Positions 12,818 through 22,775 of a DNA stretch of 64,000 nt are shown one piece after another (position 1 is the stretch's first letter; every line of letters starts with the position of its first letter). The notes under the pieces are model-generated. The model saw only the letters and a list, made by a program, of their open reading frames with translations. It made no database searches and was not told the origin of the DNA. Source of the stretch: Planctomycetaceae bacterium (GTDB taxonomy: Bacteria > Planctomycetota > Planctomycetia > Planctomycetales > Planctomycetaceae); assembly GCA_002726205.1 (NCBI GenBank), contig PBSL01000068.1, forward strand, positions 84,707 to 148,706. The letters run 5' to 3'. The translations under genes were made by a program, and so were the position numbers.

Positions 12818-14775
12818 ATCTGCTCGCCGAGCTCCGCCGTCGTTTTCAGCAGGCGCTGGACCACCTGGTCGACGATTCGGACGTTTACACTTCGATGGTC
12901 CGACCGGCCCAGGATGCCCGCTTCGGCGACTACCAGGCCAACTGCGCGATGCCGTTGGGCAAGATCCTTGGTCGCAATCCACGAGACGTTGCCGAGTCGC
13001 TGGTGGCGTCGTTGAAGGTGGATGACCTGTGTGAGCCGCCGGAGGTCGCCGGACCCGGTTTCATCAACCTCAAACTGCACCAGGAGTGGTTGGCTGCCGA
13101 GACGGCACGACTGGTCGATGATCCACGATTGGGTCACCAGGCGGTCGAAGATCCTCTCCACTACGTGATCGATTTTTCGAGTCCCAACGTGGCCAAGCCG
13201 ATGCACGTCGGCCACCTTCGCAGCACGGTGATCGGTGATGCCCTGGTCCGGGTGCTGGGCTTCCAGGGACAGCGGGTGACCGGGGACAATCACGTCGGCG
13301 ACTGGGGAACGCAGTTCGGGATGATCATCCAGGGCTACCGCCAGTTTCTTGACGCCGACGCCTACGCCGAGGATGCCGTCGGAGAACTGGCACGGTTGTA
13401 CCGGCTGGTCAGCCGTATTGCCGGCTACCACGAAACGTCGGCCGCGTTGCCCGGACAACGTTCACGGTGGCAGGAGCGGCAGGCCGAGTTGGGTCGACTG
13501 GAAGAGATGATTGCCGAAGGCGACAAGTCCCGGAAGTCCGCGGCGAAGAAGTTGCGAGCCGAAGTGGCCGGGCTGGCCGAGACGATCGAGGCGGCCGAGG
13601 TCGAGCTGGCGGCCGTCGAGACCGACGAACATCTCGCCAGGCTGGCAGATCAACACCCGGAGATCGCCGAAGCATCCCGTGCCGAGACGGCCAAGCTCCA
13701 CGCCGGTGATCCGGAGAACCGGGCGCTGTGGGAAGAGTTTCTGCCGTCGTGCCTGGAGGCGATGGACGCGATTTACCGCCGGCTTGATGTCGAGTTCGCC
13801 GAGCGGCTTGGCGAGAGTTATTACCAGCCGATGCTGGCCGATGTCGTCGAGAGTCTCGAGCAACGGGAACTGGCCCGTACCAGCGAGGGCGCCGTCTGCG
13901 TGTTCATCGAGGGCAACGACGCGCCGTTCATCGTCCGCAAATCTGACGGGGCGTTTACCTACGCCACGACCGACCTGGCGACGATCCGGCACCGGGTCGA
14001 GCAGCAGCAGGCCGACGTGATACTCTACGTCGTCGATGCGCGGCAGGGCGAGCATTTTCGGCTGCTGTTTGACACCGCGCGGCTGTGGGGCTTTGCCGAG
14101 ACCGAGTTCACGCACGTCAGCTTCGGGACGGTGCTGGGCGAGGATCGGCGACCGTTCAAGACCCGCTCGGGCGACACCGTCGGACTGGAGAGTCTGCTCG
14201 ACGAGGCCGTTGTTCGGGCCCGGCGGATTGTCGATGAGAACGACGATGCGAAACCGGAAGGACCGGAACTCGACGAGGCGACCCGGGCGGCGGTGGCCGA
14301 GGCGGTGGGGATCGGGGGAATCAAGTACGCCGATCTGCACCATAACCGGGACAGCGATTACCAGTTCAGCTGGGACAAGATGCTTGCCACCAATGGCGAC
14401 ACCGCCACCTACATGCAGTACGCTCACGCCCGGATCCTGGGCATCTTCCGTCGCGGAGAAGTTGATCGCGAGACGTTGCGGCAGGGCGGCCCGCTGATCG
14501 TGCTTGGCGACGAGGTCGAGCGGGCACTGGCGATGGCATTGAACCGGTTTGCCGATGCGATTGACGTCACCGCGACCGAATGTCGCCCGAACGTGCTGAC
14601 GCAGTACCTGTTCGAAACCGCCAACGCGTTTTCGACGTTCTACAACGCCTGCCCGGTGTTGAAGGAACCCGATGCCGGTCGCCGCGACAGCCGACTGGCG
14701 CTGTGCGATCTTACGGCGAGAGTGCTTGCCAGGGGCCTGTCGTTGCTGGGGATCGACGTCTGCGAGCAGATGTAG
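12814..14775 (+). CDS. argS: Arginyl-tRNA synthetase with coiled-coil insertion
   Basis: 653-aa class I synthetase charging tRNA-Arg. The N-terminal Add-1 domain (about 1-110), HIGH-like 'AKPMHVGHLRST' (about 126-137), the KMSK-equivalent loop 'GEDRRPFKTRSG' (near 445) and the C-terminal anticodon-binding DALR domain ('TYMQYAHARI', 'FETANAFSTFYNACPVL') are all present. It is about 70-90 residues longer than typical ArgRS because of a highly charged, helical insertion at about 217-290 in the catalytic domain, rich in Ala, Glu and Lys and probably coiled-coil. The ATG at 12814 overlaps the rsfS stop and aligns with family N-termini. Confidence 0.95.
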   Translation: MNLLAELRRRFQQALDHLVDDSDVYTSMVRPAQDARFGDYQANCAMPLGKILGRNPRDVAESLVASLKVDDLCEPPEVAGPGFINLKLHQEWLAAETARLVDDPRLGHQAVEDPLHYVIDFSSPNVAKPMHVGHLRSTVIGDALVRVLGFQGQRVTGDNHVGDWGTQFGMIIQGYRQFLDADAYAEDAVGELARLYRLVSRIAGYHETSAALPGQRSRWQERQAELGRLEEMIAEGDKSRKSAAKKLRAEVAGLAETIEAAEVELAAVETDEHLARLADQHPEIAEASRAETAKLHAGDPENRALWEEFLPSCLEAMDAIYRRLDVEFAERLGESYYQPMLADVVESLEQRELARTSEGAVCVFIEGNDAPFIVRKSDGAFTYATTDLATIRHRVEQQQADVILYVVDARQGEHFRLLFDTARLWGFAETEFTHVSFGTVLGEDRRPFKTRSGDTVGLESLLDEAVVRARRIVDENDDAKPEGPELDEATRAAVAEAVGIGGIKYADLHHNRDSDYQFSWDKMLATNGDTATYMQYAHARILGIFRRGEVDRETLRQGGPLIVLGDEVERALAMALNRFADAIDVTATECRPNVLTQYLFETANAFSTFYNACPVLKEPDAGRRDSRLALCDLTARVLARGLSLLGIDVCEQM

Positions 14776-14809
14776 ACCGGGTCCGATGCCAATCCGGCCC
14801 CGCGGGGCA

Positions 14810-15868
14810 TCAGCCGCGATTTGTCCCCTCGCTGCTGGTCCCGGCCTGGCGTCCGAAGATCATCCGGCCGGCGCTGCTCTGCAGGACGCTGGTCACGGTG
14901 ATCTCGATTTCGCTGCCGACCAGGTTCACCGCCTGCTCGCAGACCACCATGGTTCCGTCGTCAAGATAGCCGACGCCCTGGCCACTGGATTCCCCTTCCT
15001 TGATGATCCGCGTCTTGAGCGTGTCTCCGGGAAGGAATCGTGGCTTCAAGGCGTTGGCCACGTCATTGAGGTTGATCGACTCGACACTCTGCAGCGAGGC
15101 GACCTTGTTGAGGTTGAGATCGTTGGTCACGATCCTTCCACCCAGTTCGCTGGCGACCTCGATCAGTCTCTGGTCATTCGTCAGGTCCTTGCGTTCGATC
15201 GTGGGGGCCCGGTAAACGGTCACCTCGGTGTGCGCGTTGTTCTGCAGCTTGGTGAGAACATCCAGGCCGCGGCGGCCCCGTGTGCGGCGGTTCTTGTCGT
15301 TGCTGTCGGCGATGTCCTGGACTTCCTTGAGGATAAAGGAAGGCACGATGATCTGGGATTCGATGATCTGGGTCTCGGCCACGTCGGCGATCCGACCGTC
15401 GATCAGGGCACTGCTGTCGAGTACCAGCGGGCGACCACCCTTGAGTTCCCTGGAGAACTCGACGAAGGGGATCACGAAGCGGAAATCATCCTTGGTCTGC
15501 AGCAGGAACGAGATGCTGATGTAGATCAACGTCAGCGGGGCCAACAGGCCGACGATGCTCCGGAGGTTCAGTCTCGCGTCGGCGCCGTTCTCCTCGAAAG
15601 CCATGAAAACCGGCTCGAGAGCCTGCAACAGCAGGTAACTCAGCAGCACACCCACGAGCAATCCAAAGTAGATCGACGAGATGATCTCGATCCGCTTGCG
15701 CTGGATCACCATGTCCATCAGCGTGACGAGCTGCGTCAGCGCCAGCAGTATGATCCACCACGACCAGGCAAAGTTCTCGGAGAGATCGAAGGGAAAGAGG
15801 TTGATGTAGGTGGAGATGGCGCCCAGGCAGACGATGAAATACAGCAGCCGGATGATGAAGATCAGCAT
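14810..15868 (-). CDS. Membrane-anchored PIN/TRAM domain protein (YacL-like)
   Basis: 352-aa protein resembling Bacillus YacL. Four membrane helices occupy about residues 1-130 ('[15 protein letters not shown]', '[15 protein letters not shown]', '[19 protein letters not shown]', '[18 protein letters not shown]'). A PIN nuclease-like domain follows with the acidic residues in '[13 protein letters not shown]', 'KEVQDIADS' and '[12 protein letters not shown]', then a C-terminal TRAM RNA-binding domain (about 275-345). PIN domains cleave RNA in toxins and processing enzymes; this membrane subgroup has no firmly established substrate. The ATG at 15868 starts directly at the first helix; the frame is open upstream but without conservation. 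Confidence 0.88.
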   Translation of the reverse strand: MLIFIIRLLYFIVCLGAISTYINLFPFDLSENFAWSWWIILLALTQLVTLMDMVIQRKRIEIISSIYFGLLVGVLLSYLLLQALEPVFMAFEENGADARLNLRSIVGLLAPLTLIYISISFLLQTKDDFRFVIPFVEFSRELKGGRPLVLDSSALIDGRIADVAETQIIESQIIVPSFILKEVQDIADSNDKNRRTRGRRGLDVLTKLQNNAHTEVTVYRAPTIERKDLTNDQRLIEVASELGGRIVTNDLNLNKVASLQSVESINLNDVANALKPRFLPGDTLKTRIIKEGESSGQGVGYLDDGTMVVCEQAVNLVGSEIEITVTSVLQSSAGRMIFGRQAGTSSEGTNRG

Positions 15869-16005
15869 GAGTCGGTGTGCCACGGCGGGCGGCGTCGAGG
15901 GAAGGGGCAGGACAATTTCGCCGGGATGGCGTGCGTGGAGGGTGGCGGCAGGTGGGCAGCGCCGGTGTGCCGAGGATGGGAGCGACGCGGCTGCGCCGAG
16001 CCTCA

Positions 16006-16539
16006 TCATAGGGGGGGATCTGGAGGAAATCCACCGGTCACTTCATCCGGCGGCTGGTCGGCGGTGAGTAGTTCAAACAGCGAGTCGAGTGACTGGGGGA
16101 TCACGCTGGGATTGCCCAGAACCGGCATGAAATTCGTGTCACCTTCCCATCGCGGTACGATGTGCCAGTGCAGATGACCGGGCAATCCGGCGCCGGCGAC
16201 CCGGCCAAGATTCAGACCGATGTTGAACCCGTGCGGGGCCATCGTTTCACGCAACCGCCGTGTCCAGTGCTGCAGTTGCTCGACGCACTCGGTGACCACG
16301 GCCGGGTCCAGGTCCACCAGGTCACCGACGTGTTCGCGGGGGGCGACCAGCAGGTGGCCGTTGTTGTAGGGGAAGCGGTTGAGCATGGTCATGGTGTGTT
16401 CGCCGCGGGCGATCACCAGTTGCCTGCTGTCGTCGGTTGGATCTGCGTCGCGATAGCGGCAGAGGAAGCAACCGTCGTCGTTGTCGCTTGTGACGATGTA
16501 GTCCAGTCGCCAGGGGGCCCACAGCGATTGACCGGTCAT
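16006..16539 (-). CDS. HIT family protein, Ap4A phosphorylase-like
   Basis: 177-aa histidine-triad hydrolase/transferase acting on nucleotide phosphates such as diadenosine polyphosphates. The catalytic triad motif '[11 protein letters not shown]' lies at about 130-140, preceded by the conserved '[18 protein letters not shown]' stretch; an N-terminal pair 'CFLC' begins the HIT fold and '[13 protein letters not shown]' is also diagnostic. The ATG at 16539 was preferred over an in-frame TTG at 16569 because 'WAPWR' near the N-terminus is where this subfamily usually begins. It lies 137 nt upstream of the PIN/TRAM gene on the same strand. Confidence 0.92.
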   Translation of the reverse strand: MTGQSLWAPWRLDYIVTSDNDDGCFLCRYRDADPTDDSRQLVIARGEHTMTMLNRFPYNNGHLLVAPREHVGDLVDLDPAVVTECVEQLQHWTRRLRETMAPHGFNIGLNLGRVAGAGLPGHLHWHIVPRWEGDTNFMPVLGNPSVIPQSLDSLFELLTADQPPDEVTGGFPPDPPL

Positions 16540-16581
16540 GGATTCGGTTCTTTCGGGAAGGGGAATCAATGGCGGTAACGG

Positions 16582-17715
16582 TTACGTGTCGTGCTTGTCC
16601 GGAGGCGTTTCGGATTCCCGGAACCACCCGGCGATGGTGCTCAGGCCGCGAGAGATGGCCCGGCCGCTGAGCAGTTCCTCGGTCCAGGTTTCCTGCTCAA
16701 CCGAGAAATTCGTCCAGACGGCGTCGATGTAGGGCTCCGACGTGTCGCGGAGCGTCTTGTAGATTCCCTGTTCCTTCACCGTCTTGAGTGAATCGAAGTA
16801 GTGGCCAACCATGTGCCGGTTGACCAGCCCACCGGCCACCTGGAGTCCCGTCAGTGCCCCCTGTCCCACGGTGCTGACCTTTTGCATGGTCAGCATTGTC
16901 AGGGCCCCGGAGACTCCCAGCAGGCTGACGTCTTCGGCCGCGGAAATTCCTTTCATCTCCTCCCAGTACTTCGCCATTTCACTCTCGGGGACAATCTGGG
17001 AGATGTCGGCGCTTTCCAACGACTGGCGTGTCGCCGTCAGGGTGGCTTTCAGGTCATCGATCGACAGCGGGGGCGTGTCAAACATGCCCGCTGTTTCGCC
17101 GGTGGCACCCTGGATGGCGGCGAGCAGGTCGTCGATGCCATTGATCGTCGAGTCCTCATCGATCAGGCCCTTCTCCTGCAGTTCGTCGGCCAGTTCCCGG
17201 ACGTAGCTCTTGGTGCCGTAGGCGACATCGCTGACAACGGCCAGCAACCAGACCGGGGAACAGGAGAGCGAAGCCCAACCGGCAAGATCGACGAAGTTGC
17301 CGACGGCCTTGCGGGCCAGGTATCCCTCGACGGGTGGCTCGCTGTCATCGCTCGATTCGACCCCGCCGATTTCCTCGGTCAGAAACCTCAACGAGTTCCG
17401 TACGACGATGCCATAGGTTCGGGAGTCCTGGAAGGCTTGCGGCACCAGGAACTCGGCGGTTTCCTTGGCCGTTCCGGCGGCCAGCCCGACGGCACTTCTC
17501 ACGGCGCGTTCGGGGAGCGAGAGCCCGAAGAAAAGATACTGCCCCAGCGAGTCGACCATCTTCCCGGCCGGCCCGTTCTTGCCGTCGCCGGCCATCGGTT
17601 CTTCAGCCGCAGCCACCCACTCGGCATTGCACTTGCTGCACTGCCAGCGCGACACCCCCTGGGTGGCCTCGGACATCCCGCTACCGCACAAGGGACACGT
17701 CCGTGATTCGTTCAT
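16582..17715 (-). CDS. Zinc-ribbon membrane-associated protein, function unknown
   Basis: 377-aa protein. The N-terminus is a treble-clef/zinc-ribbon: 'CPLCGSG' (about residues 7-12) pairs with 'WQCSKCNAEW' (about 24-33), giving four Cys for one Zn2+. After a Gly-rich linker come amphipathic and hydrophobic helices ('QYLFFGLSLPERAVRSAVGLAAGTA', 'VDLAGWASLSCSPVWLLAVVSDVA', 'LGVSGALTMLTMQ') and helical segments with no recognised signature. I could not assign a family. It sits 42 nt upstream of the HIT gene and 15 nt downstream of the oxidoreductase on the same strand, so it may be co-transcribed. Confidence 0.7.
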   Translation of the reverse strand: MNESRTCPLCGSGMSEATQGVSRWQCSKCNAEWVAAAEEPMAGDGKNGPAGKMVDSLGQYLFFGLSLPERAVRSAVGLAAGTAKETAEFLVPQAFQDSRTYGIVVRNSLRFLTEEIGGVESSDDSEPPVEGYLARKAVGNFVDLAGWASLSCSPVWLLAVVSDVAYGTKSYVRELADELQEKGLIDEDSTINGIDDLLAAIQGATGETAGMFDTPPLSIDDLKATLTATRQSLESADISQIVPESEMAKYWEEMKGISAAEDVSLLGVSGALTMLTMQKVSTVGQGALTGLQVAGGLVNRHMVGHYFDSLKTVKEQGIYKTLRDTSEPYIDAVWTNFSVEQETWTEELLSGRAISRGLSTIAGWFRESETPPDKHDT

Positions 17716-17730
17716 CAGCCGCCGTTTGAC

Positions 17731-19161
17731 TTAGACCGTTTCAGGCACCACAAACGGTTTGCGGTAGTTCCGGGTCAGCAATGCATTGGCGTCGGCGTCG
17801 TCAATGAACTTCTCGGCCTTGGGATCCATCTGCAGTGACCGGCCCAGGAAATAGGTGGTTTCCTCGAGCTTGTGTCCGACGGTTCGTACGTTGTCGCGGA
17901 TCTTCTCGAGCGACGCAACCACCTCCTTGTTGTCTCCCAGCGAACCCGTCTTGCTGTTGAACGGGACGCTGGCGCCGAGACGGTAGGAGATGTTGCAGAG
18001 GTGGCAGAGGGCACTGGAGTAGTGGCCTTCCAGGACATCGGCGTTGAGGTCTTTGACCTTTCGGCTGCGGACGGCGTGGATGAAACTCCCGAAGGCACCG
18101 CCGGGAGTCACCTCGACCTTGGGGCCTTGCACCTTCACGGGTTTGCCGCCGTTCTTCGGGTAGAATGTCCCGTCCTTCATCATTCCTTCGGTCGTGTAGA
18201 ATTCGTTGGTGACGATTCGGTCCATGCCTTTGTGCTTGCCGACCAGGCCACGCGTTTCAAACAGCAACAGCGCCTCGTCGTACTCCATGACGGTGACCTG
18301 GGTGTTGGGTGTTTGTCCCTGGTCGTCGTAGCCGAACCGGCCCCCCATGCTGACGATGCTCTTGGGCAGGGTCGCTCCGGGGATGGCCCAGCGGGCGACG
18401 TCCATCTGGTGGACGCCCTGGTTGCCGGTGTCGCCGTTGCCGGTGTCCCAGAACCAGTGCCAGTTGTAGTGCACCAGGTTGTCATGGTAGGGCTGGTCTT
18501 CGGCCGGACCGAGCCACATGTTGAAATCGAGTTCCTTGGGCGGCTTTCGCTGGGGCTTCTCGCCGATGCTCCAGCGAGGCTTACAGCAGTAGCCTTTCGA
18601 GACGGTCAGCTTGCCGTACTTGCCCGTGTGCAGGGCGGCAATCTCGTTGGCCCGGCTGCCGCTGGAACGCTGCTGGGTTCCGTGCTGGACCATTCGCCCG
18701 TATTTTCGGGCCGCTTCGACCAGCTTGCGACCCTCGGAGATGTTGTGCGAAAGAGGTTTTTCGACGTAAACATCCTTGCCCGCCTGGCAGGCCCAGATGC
18801 TCATCAGCGAATGCCAGTGGTTGGGCGTGGCGATCGAGACGATGTTGAGTTCCTTGTCGTCGAGCACCTGGCGGATGTCGGAGATCGGCTTGGGAGCGCG
18901 CCCCGAGACGTTCTTGACATCAGCGATCGCGCGGGCGTACTGCCGCGTGTCGGGGTCAACCACGTAGGCCACCTCGACATCCTTCATCCGGGCATACGCC
19001 CCGTAGTGCGATCGACCGCGACCGTGCAGCCCGGCCACCGCGACCCGCAGGCGGTCGTTGGCACCGATGATGTTTCCCGAGGACTTCGTACCGCTGATCG
19101 CGAACGTTGCACCCGCGGCCAGGGACGATTGCAGGAACCGACGACGATTCTGACCACTCAT
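17731..19161 (-). CDS. Tat-exported Gfo/Idh/MocA family oxidoreductase
   Basis: 476-aa NAD(P)-dependent oxidoreductase of the Gfo/Idh/MocA group. The N-terminus has a twin-arginine signal ('NRRRFLQSSLAAGATFA'), so the folded, cofactor-loaded enzyme is exported, as is common in planctomycetes. The Rossmann part begins at about residue 38 ('LRVAVAGLHGRGRSH'), has 'SIATPNHWH' and the key 'VYVEKPLSHN' (EKP motif, catalytic Lys), and the C-terminal alpha/beta domain contains 'GNGDTGNQGVHQMDVARWA'. Substrate, probably a sugar or polyol, cannot be deduced. The ATG at 19161 has a strong GGGAGAG ribosome-binding site. Confidence 0.93.
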   Translation of the reverse strand: MSGQNRRRFLQSSLAAGATFAISGTKSSGNIIGANDRLRVAVAGLHGRGRSHYGAYARMKDVEVAYVVDPDTRQYARAIADVKNVSGRAPKPISDIRQVLDDKELNIVSIATPNHWHSLMSIWACQAGKDVYVEKPLSHNISEGRKLVEAARKYGRMVQHGTQQRSSGSRANEIAALHTGKYGKLTVSKGYCCKPRWSIGEKPQRKPPKELDFNMWLGPAEDQPYHDNLVHYNWHWFWDTGNGDTGNQGVHQMDVARWAIPGATLPKSIVSMGGRFGYDDQGQTPNTQVTVMEYDEALLLFETRGLVGKHKGMDRIVTNEFYTTEGMMKDGTFYPKNGGKPVKVQGPKVEVTPGGAFGSFIHAVRSRKVKDLNADVLEGHYSSALCHLCNISYRLGASVPFNSKTGSLGDNKEVVASLEKIRDNVRTVGHKLEETTYFLGRSLQMDPKAEKFIDDADANALLTRNYRKPFVVPETV

Positions 19162-19209
19162 GATCTCTCCCTCTTGGAAAACCTCAACACGGTAAACTGC
19201 ACCGGTGCG

Positions 19210-19239
19210 CTTATACATCAGCCTTGGGCCGGTGTGCAA
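19210..19239 (-). promoter_or_regulatory. Promoter of the Gfo/Idh/MocA gene
   Basis: Read on the minus strand, TTGCAC (19239-19234) is followed after 18 nt by TATAAG (19215-19210), a 5 of 6 match to the -10 box. Transcription would begin near 19203, leaving a leader of about 42 nt that includes the strong ribosome-binding site before the ATG at 19161. The downstream minus-strand genes to 14810 could be read from it. Confidence 0.5.
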
Positions 19240-19263
19240 GCAGATGTCGCTGTTGGGCAGCGT

Positions 19264-19956
19264 TCAATCGTCACCAGCCCCGTCGGCCAATTTCTCTCGG
19301 GCCAGGTCGAACACGTTGTCGAACATCGTTTCGGTCAATCGTCCGGTGAACGTATTCTGCTGACTGGGATGGTAACTTCCCAGCAACCAGCGATCTCCTG
19401 CGAGTGATTGGCAGGCACCGTGCGAAAACTTGGGTCGGCGTCCGTCGAACCACTCGCGGTCCCGGGCCAGGTCGACCACGACCTTCCAGGCGATTCCACC
19501 CAGGGCGAGCAGGACGCGGGCGGGAACCGAGTCGACAGCCTGGTCGAACCAGTGCCGACATGCGGCCAGTTCCTCACGCGAGGGCTTGTTCCGGGGTGGT
19601 GCGCAGTGGCAGGCATTGGTGATCAGGCAGTCGGCCAGTTCCAGGCCGTCATCACGCCCGGTCGCCGTCGGCTGGTTGGCAAAACCGGCCCTGTGCAGTG
19701 CCCGGAACAGCCAGTCACCGCTGCGATCGCCGGTGAACATCCGCCCGGTCCGATTGGCCCCATGAGCCCCCGGCGCCAGGCCGATGACCAACAGCCGTGC
19801 CCCCGGATCACCGAAACACGGTACCGGTTGTCCCCAGTACTGCTCGTCGCGGTACGCTCTGCGTTTTTCCCGGGCCACGTCGGCACAGTGGCCCCGCAGT
19901 CGGGGACAGCGGTCACAGGCAATGACCTGCCGGGCAAGCGTGTCGAGTCGTGTCAT
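19264..19956 (-). CDS. Family 5 uracil-DNA glycosylase (UDGb)
   Basis: 230-aa DNA repair enzyme excising uracil and related deaminated bases. Diagnostic motifs: 'LVIGLAPGAHGANRTGRMFTGD' region (motif 1, residues GLAPGAHGAN), 'ITNACHCAPPRNKP', and motif 3 'GSYHPSQQNTFTGRLT'. Four cysteines that would hold the 4Fe-4S cluster of families 4/5 are visible: the CDRCP pair near the N-terminus and two more in 'TNACHCAPP' and 'HGACQSL' regions. The ATG at 19956 is used because conserved sequence begins right after it; an in-frame start at 19992 lacks support. Confidence 0.9.
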   Translation of the reverse strand: MTRLDTLARQVIACDRCPRLRGHCADVAREKRRAYRDEQYWGQPVPCFGDPGARLLVIGLAPGAHGANRTGRMFTGDRSGDWLFRALHRAGFANQPTATGRDDGLELADCLITNACHCAPPRNKPSREELAACRHWFDQAVDSVPARVLLALGGIAWKVVVDLARDREWFDGRRPKFSHGACQSLAGDRWLLGSYHPSQQNTFTGRLTETMFDNVFDLAREKLADGAGDD

Positions 19957-20095
19957 CTTGGAGTGGTACCAGGGGACTGGCAAGAGAGCCATCGTGCCAC
20001 GCCGCGCCGGCCCCGTCTACCACGGGTGGCAACCGGCACGATCGTCAAATCCGCGTCACCCGGAATCGGCCCGCCGAATTTGCCGAAACAGGAAC

Positions 20096-20125
20096 TTGCC
20101 GATTTGCCGGTTTTCGACCTACTAT
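20096..20125 (+). promoter_or_regulatory. Possible promoter of the acidic-tail membrane protein
   Basis: TTGCCG (20096-20101) and TACTAT (20120-20125) are separated by 18 nt; each matches 4 of 6 sigma70 positions. It would give a leader of about 80 nt ending in a GGACGGAGG ribosome-binding region before the GTG at 20212. Confidence 0.3.
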
Positions 20126-20211
20126 CTAGTAATGAAGAGGAGACGGTACCGGGCCGCGTCCGGTGTCGCGAAGCAGCGTGAGTTGCCCTGAAAAGGGACG
20201 GAGGTCCTCCC

Positions 20212-20664
20212 GTGACGAAAACCGGCCTGTTTTTTGCCTCGCATGTCGCGGCCATTCCCGCGGCGGCTCTTGCCTACCTGTTGATCATGGTTTTTCTCGA
20301 CGGAGAGCGTGCCAGGGAGGTGACTGGGAACATGCCCCTGCTGATCGTTGTCGGCACGACGTTGACGATCTGCGTGCTGGTCGCATTGTTGCCGGAGGCC
20401 ATCCTGGTTTTTGTCCGGAGCGGAAAATCGGGAGATGACGACGGGGACCTGCTAACAGACGATGCGAGTGGTGGAGACACCGGCGGCGAGCTCGACGACG
20501 ACCCGTTTGCCGCCGATGACGATGTCTTTGCCGACGACGACGTGGAAGAAGAAGACGACGAAGACGACGACGACGAAGAAGAAGCGGATCTTGAAATCGA
20601 GGGGCTCGACGAGGACGACATCTTCGCTGAGGATGATGCCTTCGATGTCGATTTCGACGAATAG
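20212..20664 (+). CDS. Small two-helix membrane protein with poly-acidic tail
   Basis: 150-aa protein starting at a GTG with a purine-rich GGACGGAGG upstream. Two hydrophobic helices (about residues 8-30 and 42-67) are followed by an 80-residue tail made almost entirely of Asp and Glu with spaced Phe, Val and Ile ('DDDPFAADDDVFADDD' pattern). No family recognised. Such acidic tails may bind Ca2+ or basic proteins or simply be disordered. It stands alone between divergent UDG and convergent ABC permease genes. The coding strand's repeated GAC/GAA/GAG triplets make it compositionally unlike its neighbours. Confidence 0.75.
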   Translation: MTKTGLFFASHVAAIPAAALAYLLIMVFLDGERAREVTGNMPLLIVVGTTLTICVLVALLPEAILVFVRSGKSGDDDGDLLTDDASGGDTGGELDDDPFAADDDVFADDDVEEEDDEDDDDEEEADLEIEGLDEDDIFAEDDAFDVDFDE

Positions 20665-20695
20665 TCGTCAAGAACGACCGACGAAACCGATCCGC

Positions 20696-21562
20696 TCAGC
20701 TGCTCGCACTGCGGTAGCTTCTCAGCGACCAGTTGAAGATCAGTCGCGAGACGACCAGTCCGACGATCGCCGCGGCGGCGCCGATGACCGCCAGTCGCCA
20801 GTCGTCGCCGAGTGTCTGCAGCAGCAACCGGGCCGGGACGGTCACCACGACCAGGATCGGCACGATGCAGGTGAAGGTGAATCGGATCACGTCACCGGCG
20901 GGTGTCGCCGTGTCGTAGATGCTGCGTGGGTAGCGGGCAAAAACGGTGATGTAGAACCAGAAATCGTACAGGCCCTGGTTGCGTCCAAACCAGATCGTGG
21001 TACTCGCCAGCGCGATCATCAGGCTGTAGAAAATTGTCACACCCAGGCCGATGAACAGCAGGTACAGGAGTATCCCGCCGACGGTCAGCGTGATGGGTTC
21101 GGGCAGGTGAGTCAGTGAATACACCAGCAGCCCCACGGCCAGCAGGACCTGGTTGAGCATTGCCAGGTCCATTTTTTCGAACGAGATCAGGAACTGGGTG
21201 TCGATCGGCTTGAGCAGGGCGAAGTCAAGGTTGCCGGTCCGGATCAGTTCACTGAAGTTGGCGCAGTTGGGCATGAACAGCGCTTCGATCACCGCGTTGA
21301 TCAGCATGCCGGTCGCCATGAACGCGAAGTACTGGTATTCGTTCCAGCCGGGCGTGATGTGGCTGACGTTGCTGAAGACGATCTTGAACATCACCAGCTG
21401 GCTGCAAAACCACAGGGCCCGGGTCGCCACGGTAATCAGGAAGTTGCCGCGAAAGGTCATCTCGCGGACAAGCGCGTTCCTGGCGAACGTCCTCCAGACC
21501 CGCCAGTAGTTCGGACCCGGCAGACTTTCGCCAGCGGGCGGACTGGTTGTCGCGCCGCTCAT
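20696..21562 (-). CDS. ABC-2 family transporter permease
   Basis: 288-aa membrane protein of the DUF990/ABC-2 permease type. About six helices are visible ('[23 protein letters not shown]', '[19 protein letters not shown]', '[11 protein letters not shown]', '[27 protein letters not shown]', '[17 protein letters not shown]', '[20 protein letters not shown]') with the family pattern '[16 protein letters not shown]' (about 105-120) between helices 2 and 3. Its ATG overlaps the purM stop by 4 nt, so it is translated from the purM transcript. No partner ATPase is adjacent; it must be encoded elsewhere or this half is paired with another permease outside the window. Confidence 0.85.
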   Translation of the reverse strand: MSGATTSPPAGESLPGPNYWRVWRTFARNALVREMTFRGNFLITVATRALWFCSQLVMFKIVFSNVSHITPGWNEYQYFAFMATGMLINAVIEALFMPNCANFSELIRTGNLDFALLKPIDTQFLISFEKMDLAMLNQVLLAVGLLVYSLTHLPEPITLTVGGILLYLLFIGLGVTIFYSLMIALASTTIWFGRNQGLYDFWFYITVFARYPRSIYDTATPAGDVIRFTFTCIVPILVVVTVPARLLLQTLGDDWRLAVIGAAAAIVGLVVSRLIFNWSLRSYRSASS

Positions 21563-22626
21563 ACCGTCTTCCGCTCGACGCCCCGGGTCCCCGGTTCGAC
21601 GTGGCCGATCACCCACGATTCGATTCGTGATTCGACCAGCCGCCGCTGGATGCTCTCGACGTAATACGGGTTCACCACCAGCACGAATCCGATACCCATG
21701 TTGAAGACGCGAAACATCTCGTCGTGCTCGATGCCGCCGAGTGACTGGATCCAGTCGAAGACGCCGGGGACCGACCATGTCCCTTCCTTGACCACCGCCC
21801 GGCATCCCTCCGGCAGGATTCGCTCGAGGTTCTCTTCGAGGCCCCCGCCGGTGATGTGGGCCATGCCGCGGATGACCGTCTTGATCCGGTATTGTCGCAT
21901 CACCGCCCGCAGCGGTCGGCTGTAGATCCTGGTCGGTTGCAGCAGAACCTCGCCGACGGTCTGCCCCAGCGACTTGACCGGGTCGTTGATTCCCAGTCCG
22001 GCCGAGTCGAAGACGGCCTTGCGGGCCAGGCTGTAGCCGTTGGAATGCAGACCGCTGGAAGCCAGCCCGAGCAGAACATCGCCGGGGCGGATCGCGGTGC
22101 CGTCGATCAGTCGCTTGCGTTCGACCACGCCAACGCTGAACCCGGCCATGTCGAAGTCGTCGTTCGCGTAGAGGTCGGGCATGATCGCCGTTTCCCCGCC
22201 CAGCAATGCCGCTTCGGCCTGCAGGCAGCCGTCACTGATCCCCGACACCAGCGACGCGATCAGCGGCGGGTTGTCGGCACCCAGTGCCAGGTAGTCGAGG
22301 AAAAACAGTGGCTCGGCTCCCAGGCACAGGCAGTCGTTGACGCACATCGCGACCAGGTCGATACCGACGGTGTCGAACCGTCCGGCCATCGAGGCGACTT
22401 TGACCTTCGTACCGACGCCGTCAGAACCCGCGACCAGCACCGGGTCGCGGTAGCCCCGCCCCAGCAGTCGGCTGCCGGGGTTCAGGCGAAACAGCCCGGC
22501 AAATCCTCCGGGCAGGTCCATCACGCGGGGCCCATGGGTTCGACGCAACAGCCCCGGCAACCGCTGCATCGCCTCGCGGTATTGCTCGAGGTCAACGCCG
22601 GCGTCCTTGTAGGTGAGTTGGGCCAT
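21559..22626 (-). CDS. purM: Phosphoribosylformylglycinamidine cyclo-ligase
   Basis: 355-aa AIR synthetase of purine biosynthesis, closing the imidazole ring of FGAM with ATP. The N-terminal 'YKDAGVD' signature, '[15 protein letters not shown]', '[20 protein letters not shown]' and the C-terminal '[14 protein letters not shown]' and '[17 protein letters not shown]' blocks are all intact and the length is typical. Found alone rather than in a pur operon; the only tightly linked gene is the ABC permease downstream, which overlaps by 4 nt. Confidence 0.96.
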   Translation of the reverse strand: MAQLTYKDAGVDLEQYREAMQRLPGLLRRTHGPRVMDLPGGFAGLFRLNPGSRLLGRGYRDPVLVAGSDGVGTKVKVASMAGRFDTVGIDLVAMCVNDCLCLGAEPLFFLDYLALGADNPPLIASLVSGISDGCLQAEAALLGGETAIMPDLYANDDFDMAGFSVGVVERKRLIDGTAIRPGDVLLGLASSGLHSNGYSLARKAVFDSAGLGINDPVKSLGQTVGEVLLQPTRIYSRPLRAVMRQYRIKTVIRGMAHITGGGLEENLERILPEGCRAVVKEGTWSVPGVFDWIQSLGGIEHDEMFRVFNMGIGFVLVVNPYYVESIQRRLVESRIESWVIGHVEPGTRGVERKTV

Positions 22627-22775
22627 GAGAGCGTACCGCGGCCGGTGTTGTGGAGTCGGTGACCGGCTCGATCATACCAACGCTCAAATCGTGGGCAAAG
22701 TGGCAGCCCCTGCCAATCGACGGCTACCGTCAGCAATCATCGGATTCATCCTCCCCGCTCGCTATCATGGTCCGG

